Shown: positions 63,626 to 64,000 of the stretch, one piece after another
Numbering within the stretch: position 1 is the first letter of the stretch
Layout: each line of letters opens with the position of its first letter
NCBI GenBank assembly: GCA_963816435.1
Contig: CAWFKS010000001.1
Coordinates: forward strand, 255,888 to 319,887
Length of the DNA stretch: 64,000 nt
From: CAWFKS01 sp963816435
Lineage (GTDB): Bacteria > Pseudomonadota > Alphaproteobacteria > Rhizobiales > Rhizobiaceae
Reading direction: 5' to 3'
The notes under the pieces: generated by a model
Seen by the model: the letters and a program-made list of their open reading frames with translations, nothing else
Databases searched by the model: none
Told to the model about the DNA's origin: nothing
Program-made: the position numbers and the translations under genes

Positions 63626-64000
63626 CCGACGAACCGCTGCTGCGGGTCACCTCGCTGTCGAAATCCTACGGCGGCCGGATCGGCTGCCAGGATGTCTCCT
63701 TCGACCTGTGGCCTGGCGAGGTGCTGGCGGTGGTCGGCGAGTTCGGCTCCGGCAAGACGACGCTTCTCAACTGCGTGTCGACGCGGCTGCTTCCGACATC
63801 GGGCACCGTCGTCTACCGCATGCGCGACGGCGCCTTCCACGACCTCTACCGGATGAGCGAGGCGGAGCGGCGTTTTCTGATGCGCACCGACTGGGGCTTC
63901 GTGCACCAGAACCCGGCCGACGGGCTGCGCATGACGGTATCGGCCGGCGCCAATGTCGGCGAGCGGCTGATGGCGGTCGGCGACCGGCACTACGGCAACA
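63622..64000 (+). CDS. phnK: Phosphonate C-P lyase ATP-binding protein PhnK (3' end outside window)
   Basis: The first 126 residues are visible: EPLLRVTSLSKSYGGRIGCQ, Walker A VVGEFGSGKTTLLNCVSTRL (Phe where Ser is usual) and the Q-loop WGFVHQNPADGLRMTVSAGA. An ABC-type ATPase that docks on the PhnGHIJ core. It overlaps the phnJ stop (ATGA). The Walker B region and stop codon lie beyond the window. Confidence 0.95.
   Translation, partial: MTDEPLLRVTSLSKSYGGRIGCQDVSFDLWPGEVLAVVGEFGSGKTTLLNCVSTRLLPTSGTVVYRMRDGAFHDLYRMSEAERRFLMRTDWGFVHQNPADGLRMTVSAGANVGERLMAVGDRHYGN

Overview
The window looks like a chromosomal segment of a GC-rich alphaproteobacterium of the order Hyphomicrobiales (Rhizobiales), probably close to Mesorhizobium and its relatives. 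The evidence is the gene neighbourhoods (prfA-prmC-DUF4167, argJ-GNAT-mutT, a comF-grxC-nitrilase-DUF1178 block), the rRNA order 16S-tRNA-Ile-tRNA-Ala-23S-5S-tRNA-fMet, the helix-9 stem in the 23S gene, an alphaproteobacterial RpoH-type promoter and ScfR/PhnF regulators. The exact genus cannot be fixed from reading alone.

Layout. 0-10 kb: a DUF1036 gene end, pyk, an alpha/beta hydrolase, a TPR protein, rpmJ, a seven-PAS hybrid histidine kinase and a BioF2-type GNAT protein. 10-24 kb: secA, a parvulin, an OafA-type acyltransferase, argJ-GNAT-mutT, a lone Flp pilin, a methyltransferase, comF, grxC, a carbon-nitrogen hydrolase, DUF1178 and ubiG. 24-39.4 kb: lysC, ptsP-prfA-prmC, DUF4167, clpB behind a heat-shock promoter, MmcQ, an L,D-transpeptidase, an MFS exporter and an M23 peptidase. 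39.4-45.6 kb: a complete rRNA operon with promoter, boxA and processing stems. 45.7-49.1 kb: a disturbed patch with a phasin-like gene, the last ~130 codons of a PHA synthase, and an IS5-family transposase gene split by an IS3-family element. 49.2-54.0 kb: a four-gene unit, ScfR regulator, lone receiver, small membrane protein and SLC5-STAC histidine kinase. 54.2-59.5 kb: a five-gene HAAT-type ABC importer. 59.5-64 kb: the phosphonate C-P lyase locus, phnF facing phnGHIJK, cut by the window end.

Two points stand out. First, seven genes (one of them twice) carry a net +1 frameshift, always in the same direction and including conserved housekeeping genes. This looks more like insertion-biased sequence error than decay, so those genes are described here as probably intact in the cell. 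Second, the ScfR/receiver/small membrane protein/SLC5-kinase unit looks like one sensory operon for a small carboxylate or its acyl-CoA. The parts are known families, but the combination deserves attention. Other small items are a candidate 39-residue membrane protein antisense between phnI and phnJ, a perfect palindrome between phnF and phnG, and a textbook -1 slippery site in the IS3 element.
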